Assembly: GCA_021521415.1 (NCBI GenBank)
Contig: JAIQDT010000108.1
Span: 385,501 to 449,500, forward strand
Source: Bidens hawaiensis
Lineage: Eukaryota > Streptophyta > Magnoliopsida > Asterales > Asteraceae
Direction: 5' to 3'
Length of the DNA: 64,000 bases
Each line of letters opens with the position of its first letter. Position 1 is the stretch's first letter. The notes beneath the pieces were generated by a model that saw only the letters and a list, made by a program, of their open reading frames with translations, searched no databases and had not been told where the DNA came from. Below are positions 12,290 to 24,257 of the stretch, one piece after another. The translations under genes were made by a program, and so were the position numbers.

Positions 12290-13544
12290 TTATTCCTTCT
12301 TTCTTGCTTCTCCCCCTCCTACATTAAGCTTCTTGCATTCATAAGCCTTATGACCAGCATCTCCACAATTGAAACACTTGTATTTCACACATTCCAAAGA
12401 GAAGTGCCCTATCTTTCCGCACCAATAACATGCGTTTGGCCCCATCCTACACCCTCTCGAGTGTTTCTTCCCACAGTTGCTACAAACAGTAACGTAATCT
12501 GTTTTGCCTTTTCTTGAGTGGTTCATCAGTCAGTTTTTTCCTTCTTGGAGATTGTTTTATTTCCTTTCTTTTCAATCTCATACTCATCCTCTCTGCCAAT
12601 ATCACCATACAAAATCTCAGCTAGATCCACGGCAGAATCAAAAGTGGCAGGCTTGCTAGCCCTCACATAGGTTCTGAGTCGCTAGGGTAGCCCCCTCACA
12701 TAGCATCTGATCCTCTTAGATTCAGTGTTAACCATATCAGGCAACAGTTTCTTCATATGGTTAAACTCAGTAGTGTACTCACGGTGAGTCTTCTTCCCCG
12801 CTTTCAAGTTCAGGAACTCTAACTCTACCCTTTCAACTTCTGCCCCAGCATAGAATCGTTTCATCACTAACTTTTTCAATTCTTCCCATCTCATAGCTTC
12901 AAGTTCTCTCTTTGTCTTTCTCTGCTCTATGGTTTCCCACCAGAACAAAGCTTCATCATTAAATGATTGAGTGACAAAGCCTACTGCTTGATTGGGGCGA
13001 CATTCACTAATCCTGATTACTTTGTCCATAGCAGTAACCCATTGTAGTGTGGCTACTGCATCTCCTAAGCCAGTCAAATTTGGTGGGTCATAGCCCTTGA
13101 AGGACCTGTAGTTGCACCCATGACTCATCTTCTTAACCAACTCAGCTCCCACAAACTTAACAGACTCATCACTTGCTTCAATGTTCTGCGTTGCTCCATT
13201 CTCACTTGACTTCTAAGACTCCTCAGTTGCCTTGGTGTTACCTCCCACTAGACTTTTAAGTACTCTTAGTGTTGCTCTCTTTCGACTTACTAGTCTGGAT
13301 GTCCTTTAGGGCACTTTTGAGTATTCCTGGCAATGAAGCATTAAACAACTGGGCTACTTCTTGGGCAAATTGTAGCTCTGATAGCTAGATCCACTTGAGG
13401 CCCTTCATTTCCACTCAGGTGTCTTGGAGTTACGCTAGTCGCATACACCGAGTTTTCTTCCACCGTTTCAGTCGTGGCGCGGATAGCACGGGGCCGTCCA
13501 ACACGACCTCCACGTCCTTGACCACGTCCTCTTACACCTGCCAT
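12290..13544 (-). pseudogene. Broken gag gene of the old LTR element
   Basis: On the minus strand the reading starts near 13544 with an Arg/Gly-rich N-terminus. It continues through a retrotransposon gag domain (best preserved at 12682-13152, with the typical segment ending in EALFWWETI) and finishes with CCHC zinc knuckles at 12290-12526. Two of these are standard C-x2-C-x4-H-x4-C knuckles (CYWCGKIGHFSLEC and CFNCGDAGHKAYEC). The frame is lost around 13360-13390, and stop codons follow near 13210, 13280 and 12680, so no full protein can be made. Gag would package element RNA into virus-like particles. No pol follows downstream on this strand (12289 to 11759). The assignment to a Ty3/gypsy-like gag is by motif and recall. 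Confidence 0.8.
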
Positions 13545-14009
13545 TCTATCGAGAAAAACACAAACGTTATCATTACAGGCTTTATTCAGTACAAGACATG
13601 TAGGGTAAACAGTTAATGACAGTGGCCAATTGTAATTAAATAATCACGTTACTCTCCTTTTCCTACATACTTCCCTTCATGATCACACTTGTGCTAGATT
13701 CTACAACTTACTTGCATTAACCATACAATTATACTATAAACATTCACATATATACTTATCTCTAGCAATTAAACTAGCATTCAAACAATATATATCAAAT
13801 CATACATTCTAACACATGAACTTAGTCATGTTCTTTAACACGTACTTTCTTTCACACTACAACTTACATTCTAGCATTTAAATCAATTATATTCTTTATT
13901 ACTTGTGAGCTTGCTCGATTGGCATACGACTATCCATATTGTCATTACTTTTCAGTCACACTCTCTGTTTGAGTCTAAGCATGTATGGATGCTTAAATCT
14001 CTCAAACTT

Positions 14010-14023
14010 TTGCTCTGATACAA
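14010..14023 (-). promoter_or_regulatory. Primer-binding site, initiator-Met tRNA type
   Basis: The minus strand reads TTGTATCAGAGCA directly after the right LTR. This is one mismatch from TGGTATCAGAGC, the complement of the plant initiator-Met tRNA 3' end. It fixes the element's polarity as minus. Confidence 0.7.
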
Positions 14024-14659
14024 ACTTGTAAGGCCTCGAGCATGGGTGCCCTACTTGGATGTTAGATTTACTCATAAACTCAGTTTGTTACAGCGGAAGC
14101 ACATACAATTGGCAGCGGAAACTAAAACTTTTACACGTTTATCGTCTTTTCATAACTAACCTTTATTATGGATAGCCTCGTACGGACATAAAGCTCACCA
14201 CGTCATCAGCAATACCTGCATGCATACTAAAAGTCAACTACACGCTGAATGAGTTCAAACGTTTCTTTCTTTTCATAAAATATGATTTATAAATAATCAC
14301 ATCTTTCGAACCTTCATACATAACTTAACATTACTCATTCATTATTTACTTATTTCTATGTATGTTTATCAATCAATCCCTAACTATGTTCATACATGCC
14401 TGATCATAACTGAGCCTCCTATTCTTGCTCATAACCGAGCCATCTATTCTTGCTCATAACCGAGCCTCCTATTCTTGCTCATAATTGAGCCATATTTTCT
14501 TCCTCATAACTGAGTCGTCTATTCTTGCTCATTCAAGCCACTTATTCTTGCTAATAATCGAGCTGTATTTTCTCGCTCATAACCGAGCCATCTTTACTTG
14601 CTCATAATCGAGCCTTTTAAAGTTAGAGGAATTTTTCATCCTAACTTGATGTGCATGCA

Positions 14660-16279
14660 ATATAGTCATAGTCATTCACCATTATGAGAAATTTTTTAAA
14701 TATAACAAAAGAATTATATCAACAAAGAATGACGGGTGTTGATGGCGAGCCACTGCATCGAGGAGTCTCAGACGATTTGATGGCGGTTTAGGTAATCCGG
14801 CTGACAAATTTGCGTCTGATGTCACGAATTGCAAGGCGACATCAAAGCACCGCCATTAATTATGACGACCCGTTAGGAGTTTCGTGGCTCAACTATTAAG
14901 GACGGGAAAGGGATGCTCATTAGATGCATTCCAAATCTTGATATACCAGGAAGATCGTGTCCGACGTTCATTCTCAAGCCATCGAAGTCCGTGCCATATC
15001 GACACCACCCCGAAGTTCCGACAATTGTCCCCCCCCCCCCCGACACTTGACGTGTAGTAGAAGTATTTTCCTTCATTCTTAAGCTTTATATTTAAAATAC
15101 ACGTATCAAGGTAGGGTTTTGCCCGATTATTCTATTATATATGGCTTAGCCCTTGGGTATAACACATACATTGATTAAATAATAGGTAAATATAGTTTTC
15201 ATAAGACAAGAGCATAGATAAAATATTATTTCTTAATTTAAGATAAAGTTTTATAATGTTTCTTAATTCTTAAGAAAAAAAAGATACTTAATATATATAT
15301 ATACATAGACGTTTCTTCAAGAAGAAGAAACGTGGTGTATAAACGATAAACATCTTGGAATAAAGGTCCAAGTATTTTATATGAAAGAGATGATTATCAA
15401 GGTAATGGTTATGCAAATAGGCTAAAGGTCTAAAGCTAGATCGTTGATATAGTATTTATAAAAGGTTATTCTCGTACTATAGGTCCGAGGTAACAAGAAG
15501 CATAAATCACTGACACACGCTGAACATAACAAATGTGAATACGTCTAAACTCATTAGAGTCATAAATATGTCCAAACTCTTTACAACTTTATAAATCGAG
15601 TCTTTAAATGATTACATTGGATTATGTATCCCTAAAACGTTATAAACAAATGTAATCGCTAGCCCTCAGGCTATCGTATACGTTTGTCTGGATCTTTTCA
15701 CATGTGGGTAAAAAGGTGGGCACACCGCACCACGCCTGATTATGCCTCCGCCATGTTGAGCGGTTTCGAGTTGAGATAGAATTTGTAATAGTTATTCAGA
15801 GTTTCAGAACTTGATTATTTCATAAGCCATGTTGGGCCGAGGCCTACGAAGTCTCGAGGGGATAATTAAGAATATAAAATATTTTGTGTCAACGTGTTCA
15901 CCAACATATAGCTGACGTATATTTTTCCCACATTACAGGATATCAAGTTAGCACATGTAGCAAGGAATTAGAGTCACTCATCGAGTTGGGGGGTCGCTAT
16001 ATGGAGATGACTCATTTTAATTATTAAAATATTGTAAACAAGTTTACTAAAAATTTATAAATCAAACAATTGGATATTCATTATTCGAGAAATTTTCGGA
16101 ATAAATAAATATTTTATTTGCAAGCACTCGGATACTTAATATCCGAGAAGTTTTCAATATAAATAAATATTTTATTATAAACAAAGTTTTCCGCTAAAAA
16201 CAACCCGCAACTCTGATATATTTACAAAACAGGTACCAACTATTGGTCACACGCCTAAGACCTAAGTCGGGGTGTGACA
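14660..16279 (+). mobile_element. 5'-truncated nested LTR in the right LTR
   Basis: Its right end (AACTCTGATATATTTACAAA ... GGGGTGTGACA at 16279) is nearly the same as the end of the solo LTR at 4128-6939. The left boundary is unclear: no TGTAAC start and no target duplication partner of AGAAC were found, so the element or the host lost sequence there. It contains a C13 run at 15029-15041 and a GC-rich patch at 14735-15030 that I could not match to anything else in the window. Confidence 0.5.
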
Positions 16280-16583
16280 AGAACTCATCTGGATCCTGTT
16301 ACGTTTCGACTTAATGGTAACTCCATTCTTCAACTAGGCACGGCGAACTGTCGAAACGCATAAGTATTAGTTAACCATTTAACTACAATCTTAGCTAATC
16401 AAGTTAGTAAATTGAGCTAACCAAGTTAACGAGGTTAACTGGGCATACTTAATGAACTAGACTTGATAGTTATGCTTATTTGATCTCTAGGGGTTACCTT
16501 GAATAACTAAGGTAGTTATTAAATTTTTCTATTACTTACATTAACGCTTATACTAATCAATTATTATATTTATCTCTTTCATT

Positions 16584-16627
<44 letters not shown>

Positions 16628-16683
16628 TTCACCGGCTAAGTTGTCTTAAAAAACTAACGGGATTTCACGGAATTGACGAGGCC

Positions 16684-16938
16684 CACTCAAAAAAAAAGTG
16701 TTCAAGGTAACCTTTATTTCACAAAAAAGCTGCATTAGGTGAAGTTGCATTAAACCTAATGCAACCTTTTTGTTAGATAATGTAACTGTTTCTTTCAAAT
16801 GCAACCTTTTAAAAGTGTTGCATTTGAAAGAATTAGTTGTGTTATCTAACAAAAGGTTGCACTAAATCTAATACAACTTCACCTAATGCAGCTTTTTTTG
16901 TGAAATAAAAGTTGCCTTAGGCCCATTTTTTTGTAGTG
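16684..16938 (+). mobile_element. CACTA-like miniature inverted-repeat element
   Basis: The element is a near-complete palindrome. The left end is CACTCAAAAAAAAAGTG, and the right end, read on the minus strand, is CACTACAAAAAAATGGGCC, the hallmark of CACTA ends. The arms share CTGCATTAGGTGAAGTTG and flanking sequence. The equivalent site in the left LTR (about 8335-8350, GAGGCCGGTTAGC) is empty, which shows that this piece is an insertion. The 3-bp target duplication is not clear. The long hairpin could yield double-stranded RNA if transcribed. Confidence 0.6.
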
Positions 16939-17500
16939 GTTACTTCGGTCTATTTTGTTCAGGTTAGCTTAGGATATAGTGGACTAGGCCTAATGGCTCC
17001 TAAGTGTACTTGATCAAGCCAACCAGCTCACACGGCAATTGGGCTTTAGCTTTCATCTAAGCCTGTTGTTCTCTTATTTGCATGTAGTTATCTAATTTGC
17101 ATTGAGTTCTCTGATTTGCACTGAGTTCTCCGATTTTCAAAGAGTTCTCTTATTTGCATAGAGTTCTATGATTTGCATTGTGTTATCTGATTTGCATGGA
17201 GTTCTCTGATTTGCACTGAGTTCTCCGATTTGCATTGAGTTCTATGATATGCATCGAGTTCTATGATTTTCATGGCAAGCCCAAATTCATTTATCCATCT
17301 CGCATAAACGTTTTGCAAGAACAAGGATTCGATCTCCAATGAATCAACCACCGAGCTAACTTGTCCATATGTTTATTCCTTCATCCCATCTCTTAATAAA
17401 CACATTCTAGTTGTTTCCTATTTCCCTCTTATCCTTATTTAACCATTATTATTCATATTCATATAATTATTATTAATCTTATTTACCAAACAACCTACAC

Positions 17501-17567
<67 letters not shown>

Positions 17568-18509
17568 AACCAAAGCTCTAACTTGGTTAAGTTCAAGTTC
17601 CAATCTTTATCTTGGTTTATAAACCTCATTTTATCTAGATCTAGAATTCATAAACGAGCCAAACTTAAACAAACGAGCTTATAACTTAAAACGTACCTCT
17701 AATCGATCTAGATCTTTAACGTTTTCCTTCTTGTTTTCCTTGAAACGTCTTGAACTTGTTCTTGCAAGATTCTTGTATTCAAGGTGTGCGTGTTGGTGAA
17801 TATGAAAATGGTGGCTAGGGTTAAGGAAAGACTACCGTATATGTTAACCTCAAGCCAATGGACCCTTAGGCTCATATCAATTCTTTTGAGTCCATGAATT
17901 TCTAAGCCCAACACTATATTTTTTATTTAACATAATAAATACTAAATAATAACATCCAATAATAATAAATCTTTTATAATTATTTATTTTAATATATAGG
18001 GTTTTACATATATTTTACATACTCAACATATATGTCAACATACTTACAGCATGTCAACCACTTTGATTATTTTAGATAACTGGGTCACAAGCTTGAGTGA
18101 TACAATTGTAGCTTTGTAGATATATCCCAGGTTCATTGATTTAAATATCAACAGTTGTCTGCCAAACATGATTGATATCCCTAACACTACCCATATTATA
18201 CAATATTATAGAAAAGGCTATGTCTATTGTTATACTTTATTTTTTTATTTACACATCAATATGTTCAACACCAAACCAACAAAATATGCTAATAATATGG
18301 AGCATATTGAGGGTGTGTAAATAGATAAAGTGTATGCAAATATCATAACCCGGCTATGTCTATAGAAAAAGAAAAAGAAGATGGTTAATTGGATACTTCA
18401 ACACTCTTATCCCAATATTAAAGTGGCATCGACTTTTTATCTTATATTTCATATTAAAGGGAAATCTTTTATTTTTTCGAACGGTAACTTTCACAGTTTA
18501 GTTATCTCA

Positions 18510-18740
18510 CTGCGAGGACACGTCGCGTCCCGCCACCCCACTCAGGCCAACTATGTTGACGTGATCGGGAACCACACTGGCATCCGAGTTTGGCTTGGCG
18601 TTCCAGGTAAAACCCAGTTGGCTCACCCTGCCCGAAGACACGACAGGTTTTAATGCTCTAGTAAAATCCGGTTGGAATCAGGATTCGAACCCGGAACATC
18701 CTGGGCATCCATCATGTTCCTGGCCATTGAAGCAAGCCTC
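18510..18740 (-). mobile_element. tRNA-derived SINE-like copy
   Basis: On the minus strand a perfect B box GGGTTCGAATCC (18681-18692) is preceded by a loosely A-box-like segment (TGGCCAGGAACA, 18715-18726) at tRNA-like spacing and followed by about 170 bp of GC-rich body. The region is clearly richer in GC than its surroundings. No clear target duplication was found, so it may be truncated. Confidence 0.42.
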
Positions 18741-19399
18741 ATTGGTTAAAAGGAAATCGTTTAGAATAGTAATTTCTAAAGACGACATTTTTTAAATGTG
18801 AAGAATACATAAAGTAAACAAAATAAAATATAAGGAACCTCTAGAAATACAGAAGCACTCGTCCCATATAATATATACCTAGAGAGAGGACTAAAGATCA
18901 ATATGGATAGGATGTATGGAATTATTTTATGACAAATGTTAATCACATAATATTGATTCATTTATGATATTTATCGTACTTGGGAAATTAAAAAACAAAC
19001 AAAAAGTTTTAGAGTGCTTATGAGTACTTATTGATAGGTGTTGCTAGTAATTTTGTGATTTATGGATAGAAATGAGGTGACTTTGCAGAATTGGACGATG
19101 CATGGTTACTGTCCATGATTGTCATTTAACCCCTTATAAACATATCGCCTAATCCGCAAGTACCATCACTACTCGCGACCCCATCCTCAAGTGATTAACA
19201 AAATGAATTGCCATTTAGAAAATCAAAAAAAGAAAAAAAACATAATCATACTACATGCATGTAGCATTGGTACGTCCATCGGTACGCCACGGACTTCATT
19301 CCATGTTGACAAATCATGTATATAATATATTATTCAAGAGATTTTTACAATTCGTCATAAACTTCCGTCCATGTTAATCAATTGTGTATGTGAAATGCA

Positions 19400-19700
19400 C
19401 TTTTCATGAGTTCTTATATACTCCATCATTTTAAATCCTTTAAGGATTACATATGAATTTCATTTTCATATATCTAGGATATCATAATATCCGATAGATG
19501 CATGTCAATTCTCTCTTGTATTACAAAATTAAAAGTTTTTTCATCATTTTCATCAAGAACTTGAGACTCTCTCTCTTCTTTTCATAAGTGCTTATATACT
19601 CCATCATTTTAAACCCAGGGATTTCATATGAATTTCATTACCATATGTGTAGGATGTCATAATATTAATTAGACGCGTGTCAATTCTCTCTTTTGTTACA
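19400..19700. repeat. Diverged tandem duplication, period about 178 bp
   Basis: Both halves contain CTTATATACTCCATCATTTT, CATATGAATTTCATT and GTCAATTCTCTCTT in the same order, with small differences between them. Function unknown. Confidence 0.7.
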
Positions 19701-20161
19701 AGATTAAAAGTTATTACAAACAAGTTCCACAATATCCTATCACATACAATACGCAAAGTGGCATATCCATGTATAATGATTGGTAAAGGGTTAAGACTAC
19801 TCAAGAAGCGAAGTGAAGGCCCACCCGTAGATGATCTGGTAGTTGCACGCCTAACGTGCGGTATTGGGGGTATCTCGCATGTGGGTACCTACATATAGGC
19901 AAGAATAGGTTAAGGCGGGTGAGTGTTACAGTTAAAAATGACAGGCCTGAGTCCAATTTGTTTATATATATGTGTATTTTTTTTAAGAAGCCAACAATAA
20001 TAAATATTAATTTGAATTTTATATATATATTTTTTAATTAAGAAGAGAAACTAACAGTAACTTTTTTAAAAACATAATTAATAATTGTTTTTGTCTTCTT
20101 GATGGCTAGTCAACTATTAATACTCCAATATACTTCAAATTGTTTCACACACAATCATATA

Positions 20162-22340
20162 TGTAACAACTCGGACTTTTCATAATTAATATTTTTTATT
20201 TAAACCCGACCCGTTTATATATTCAAGAAATTTACCTAGTAAAATACCGCGTGATTCGAGTTAATATTATTTTATTAATATTTGGTATTATGATTATTTA
20301 ATATACTAAAAACAACTTTGAAAGATATTCATTTTTAACCCTTAGCTAAAGTTTTAGCCCTTAATGCTTCCATATTCAAACTAGAAGGGCCTCTTTGCAA
20401 ATCTGGTCAATTGAAGTGATATAACCCGTTTACCCTCAAACCCAAACCCATAATCAGCACCAAACCCGTATATGATTGGGTTTTCTTGGACCCGAATCCA
20501 AATCAGTTAACTTGGACCTCAATAATCGCATTAAACTTGGAATTGTTTTATGTTTCTTGCCTTCCTTGCTTAACTCGGCCTAACCGACATCGCAAATATG
20601 CTATACGAATCAAAACGGATCTGCAGATTATATAATTATTTAGCCGACCCTAACCCTAGATCGATATACATATAAACGAGTATAATTATGCAATTAAGCT
20701 GGCTCGTACATTCATCTTCAATCCACGAATGTAACCCCTGTGGTTAATTGATTTATAACAGCCTCTTAATACCCTGTTCATCTCCGTTCTTCGCCGGTTC
20801 CGTTCTGCTTCTGTTCGCCCCGTTCGATCGCAATTAAAGGTAATTGTTTACATGGTTTGAATCGCGTTTACGTGCTGATCAAAAGCCCCAATAATGATTT
20901 GATTAATACCAACGGATTAATCAAGTCTATGGTTAGGGTTCTTGATCAGAAATTTGTAAGATATGTTTGTGTATTTAATTAATAGAAACCAAACTCGTTT
21001 GCATATTTCTGGTAGCGCAGCTGGTTAGTTCTCTTGACTTACGGGGGGAAGGTCGCAGGTTCGACCCCCTGTCACTCTGGGTTTCACGGGGGGAAGGTCG
21101 CAGGTTCGACCCCCTGTCACCCCGGGTTTTTAGATATTTTTGTTAATTTTCTTTTTACATCATTTTAATAAGTATAATAGTAATAATAATGAATAAATAG
21201 AAATATTTTATTAAGAATCGATTATAGAACTTGTGTTTTTCTCACCTTTCGTCCGTGTATGTACATATATGTAGACAAATATATAAGTATTTATAATATA
21301 ACGTAAACTAATATTTTTGGCTTTATATATATATATACACACACACAAAAGGCAAACTTTATATATATATTTATATGATTTAACAAACTTATAGTTTTTA
21401 AAGATATAATTATTTTATATAATATTTTTATTAAATATTATAATGTACTTTTAAACGGATTAATAAACTAATAATATTTTTGTATAATATATTCATATAA
21501 AATAAAATATTATCTTAATATATAACTTGACTTAATAGTTTTATAATAATTATCGAACTCGTTTATCCGATCTAGTTCATTAACTTAGCATATCTACGTA
21601 TTCTTTTTCCTTATTAGGCTTTATCGTCAACACGCGTGATTTCCGCAAATCATCATTTTTAATACTTCTCTTTTCACTATTGTTCGTCTATCGAGGTGAG
21701 TACCACATTCCCATATTTTACTCGTTTTCTCACGTTTTGGGGACATATGCGTAAATATACTTTTCATATATACTTATACTCAAAACTGCAACTATTGTCT
21801 TATGTGTTAACAACTTATACCTTACTTGTTTATGTGCTATGCTTATTTGCTTTGTATGCTTCCGCATTCGGAGAGGTCCCACATAATCTCAGTCTAGTAT
21901 GATCATACGCCAGTCGTTAGCCTTTGTGATTCTCGACATCTCAGTTATACTTGCTCATTTGGTTATTTTGTTATTCTCATATGGCTTGTTGCAACTACAT
22001 ATTTCTGCTATATACTATATGTACATTTAAACTGGTGTGTTGCTCACTCAACCTTGTGTTGACAAACTATATTATTTTCAACGCATATACAGGTTATCGT
22101 GTGACGTGATTATCAAGATTGTTTGAAGCAACTTAGGATGCATGTTAGAGAAAAGATACAAGAACTTAATTTTGGATGTTTAATGTAATTGTTTATTTAT
22201 AACTTTGATGTACATGAATATTTGTTTTATTTGAAATTATTAAATAGATATTGAAACTTATATTGTGCATGATAGTAACCTTGAGAGCTGTGACAATCAG
22301 TTCGCGCCCCGGCATTTCCGCCGTAGGTTGGGGTGTAACA
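20162..22340 (+). repeat. 5' LTR, 2179 bp, of the young gag-only element
   Basis: Starts TGTAACAACTCGG and ends GGTTGGGGTGTAACA, directly before the PBS. It contains a tRNA-like module with A and B boxes (21013-21113), AT-rich blocks, and short open frames identical to those in the 3' LTR that do not look like genes. Confidence 0.88.
21011..21125 (+). other. tRNA-like module with A box and two B boxes, in 5' LTR
   Basis: TAGCGCAGCTGG at 21013-21024 fits the tRNA A-box consensus exactly, and GGTTCGACCCC at 21058-21068 fits the B box. The second half is duplicated in tandem with a 45-bp period, giving a second B box at 21103-21113. There is no acceptor stem or cloverleaf, so this is not a tRNA gene. 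It may be a SINE head captured by the LTR or an internal Pol III-type promoter. Confidence 0.6.
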
Positions 22341-22343
22341 GAT

Positions 22344-22356
22344 TGGTATCAGAGCC
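22344..22356 (+). promoter_or_regulatory. Primer-binding site, initiator-Met tRNA
   Basis: TGGTATCAGAGCC lies three bases after the 5' LTR and is the exact complement of the plant initiator-Met tRNA 3' end used for minus-strand priming. Confidence 0.88.
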
Positions 22357-22939
22357 GAAGGTTTAAGATAGGTCGTTAGAAATTGCCTTAGACACATATT
22401 TAGGAGCCCTATACGTGCCTATCTGTTTACCTTTATGTGTTTAAATTAAATTGTTTACAGCTTTCTTAGATAATTACCTATTATTTATTGTTATGCACAC
22501 ACACACACGAATTCCGAGGCTATACCTCAACATTCAAAGAAAACTTTTTCAAAAGTAGATTGCTTTTATTTTCGGGAAGTTTCTTAAGAATTTCCACGTG
22601 TTGTTTTCACTCATAAACCTTAAGGCTAGGTTATGTGGCATGTCCCTATGATAAATGAAAGGGGAAGAGAAACTGTGAGTTAGGCACTGGCAAAACGGTT
22701 CCAAGAACCAAAGGTAAGACGCTATTCCTTACCTGGGTGATAACCTGACCACAGTACTTAACCCTATGGACCCGAGCGAGCCCATAAATGCCATATGACC
22801 GACACCTTAGGTTAATTTTAACCGAATTCACGGTGATTCGTGGCTAAACTCGGTTTTCCCGATTATTGTGTTCCGTTATTTAAATGGTTAATTGGGTGAA
22901 ATCAAACGTGGTGGTTCACAAGATACTCCGACTACCCAT

Positions 22940-23150
22940 AGTTATTTCGATAGTTCGTTATTTAGTTTGGTCGGTTAAAACGCCGTGTAACGCTCATTGG
23001 GCCGACAAACTTCATTGTATTGTTAATTCGTTAATTAGTTGGGACAATCAAATTGCCATGTAACGCTCATGGGCTGTCCAACTCAGTTGTTTTTCGTTAG
23101 TTCGTTGAGCCATTCAAATTGCCATGGAAAGCTCATGGGAGGCCAACACC
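22940..23150 (+). repeat. About 70-bp repeat, three copies, in the gag leader
   Basis: The phrase GCCATGTAACGCTCATGGG recurs with drift near 22981, 23055 and 23121, each preceded by a GTTCGTTA/AATTCGTTAG-like segment. It lies between the PBS and gag, where packaging or dimerisation signals of LTR elements usually sit. That role is inference only. Confidence 0.65.
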
Positions 23151-23445
23151 CACAATTTATATTTCGTTAGTTTATTGTAAACTTAATAAACTAGATTCTA
23201 AACTGACTAAACTCCTCGTGTAGTCATCACATATTAATCTTATTGACTACATCACTTAATAACTATTTACGCTATGTACGCCCCATCATCTTATATTCTT
23301 TCACATTTAATCTTATGACGCAAATCCCCTTAATTCTTAACGCAACATTATTATAAGTGATCTACATAGTTAAACATTTCACTATTCTTATTATGTCCTC
23401 AATTTATCATTCATCTTATAAATCCTCATTTTTGGTCCATATAGA

Positions 23446-24257
23446 ATGTCTTCTCTAAGAAATCATCATCATCATCGACATCAATCGTTTGATTCTCACA
23501 ACCACCGTATGGCTTCCCGTATCGCCAAAGAAATAGCTGCTGCGATCCCTAGGATAGTGACGGGAATTCGCAACATCAATGCAACCGATTCAACTTTTCC
23601 CGCTAATTCCTCTACTGGTGACTACAAACCATCTACATCCACTCATCCTCACAACAAGAAACGTAAGAACCTTGCTGCAACAAATCCTACCCACGCACAA
23701 GTCTCATCAAACAAGAAACCTTACCTCGACCCTTTTCCGTCATGCTCCATTTGTAACCGTCGTCACTCGGTTAAATCCCTATGCCGTTGCTACACCAATG
23801 TAACCGTTATGGCCATCTTGCTAACACCTGTCGTGTCCCGCCGACTGCACAAGTTGTTCCGCAACAACCTACCTTTCATGCTCAACCTGAAGTTTCTAAT
23901 ACCCGTGCTTGCTACCATTGTAAGGACCCAAGTCATCTCCGTAATACGTGCCCTCAACTTACCCAAGCCTGTCAAGCCCAATCTATGGCTACACCATGCT
24001 ACTTGACCCATGCTTACCAGGATCAAACCCATCAACCTCATGTCCCTCAAGCTTCTCCCATCAATCAAGGTCAACCTTACTTAACCGAATACTACCAATC
24101 CTCGCAACCACAAGCTGAAGTTTACCAAACATATTTCCACCAATCAACCTTTTTGCAAACCGTTCAAGCTCCAGTTTTCCAGGCAATACCAAATCAATCT
24201 AACTCAACTGTTCCTGCTCATGTAACTCCTCATGGTGCCTCAAGTCACGCCAATTAA
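23446..24257 (+). pseudogene. gag-like gene with zinc knuckles, frameshifted
   Basis: Starts with ATG at 23446 and a His-rich N-terminus. One frame runs to about 23790 and the sense continues in another frame to the stop at 24257. The switch falls inside the first zinc knuckle, where the codons for its cysteines are split by what looks like two extra bases near 23793-23797. A second intact knuckle, CYHCKDPSHLRNTC, lies about 30 residues later, followed by a Gln/Pro-rich tail. About 270 codons in total, shorter than a full gypsy gag, and the capsid domain is not recognisable. Whether the shift is a lesion, an assembly error or programmed is open. An antisense open frame over 23790-24074 is a shadow. 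Confidence 0.6.

Larger units (their letters stand above)
3735..18008 (-). mobile_element. Old gag-only LTR retrotransposon (TR-GAG type) with nested insertions
   Basis: Both LTRs begin TGTAAGG and end in ACA on the plus strand. The element is flanked by a perfect 5-bp target duplication TATAT (3730-3734 and 18009-18013). The coding strand is minus: gag reads leftward, and a primer-binding site complementary to initiator-Met tRNA lies next to the right-hand LTR. The internal region (11759-14026, about 2.3 kb) contains only a broken gag; no protease, reverse transcriptase or integrase is present, so the element depended on a partner. The LTRs differ at many sites by eye, so it is clearly older than the element at 20-27 kb. 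The gag type and iMet primer suggest Ty3/gypsy affinity (inference). Confidence 0.8.
14027..18008 (-). repeat. Right (5') LTR of the old gag-only element
   Basis: Matches the left LTR at both ends. It includes array A (14405-14620), array B (17065-17275), a long (TA)n tract (about 16586-16625, short in the other LTR), a truncated nested LTR ending at 16279 and a CACTA-like element at 16684-16938. Sequence corresponding to 7205-7450 of the left LTR is missing where the nested LTR sits. Confidence 0.75.
18014..20161. other. Intergenic DNA between the two LTR elements
   Basis: No gene recognised. It holds a SINE-like copy (18510-18740), a diverged tandem duplication of about 140 bp (19400-19540 and 19578-19700, period about 178 bp), and AT-rich filler. 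Confidence 0.5.

Noticed and set aside
18381..18795. Two overlapping plus-strand frames near 18.5 kb
   Set aside because: They fall on the GC-rich SINE-like copy, whose tRNA-type B box is on the other strand.
21011..21125. Functional tRNA gene
   Set aside because: A and B boxes are present, but no acceptor stem, D/anticodon arms or 73-base cloverleaf can be formed, and the B-box half is duplicated.
21696..21902. 68-codon frame present identically at 26584-26790
   Set aside because: It is repeated only because it lies in both LTRs; it starts without ATG in the second copy's context and has no known family.
23790..24074. Minus-strand gene opposite gag
   Set aside because: It is an antisense shadow of the zinc-knuckle region, with no family resemblance.
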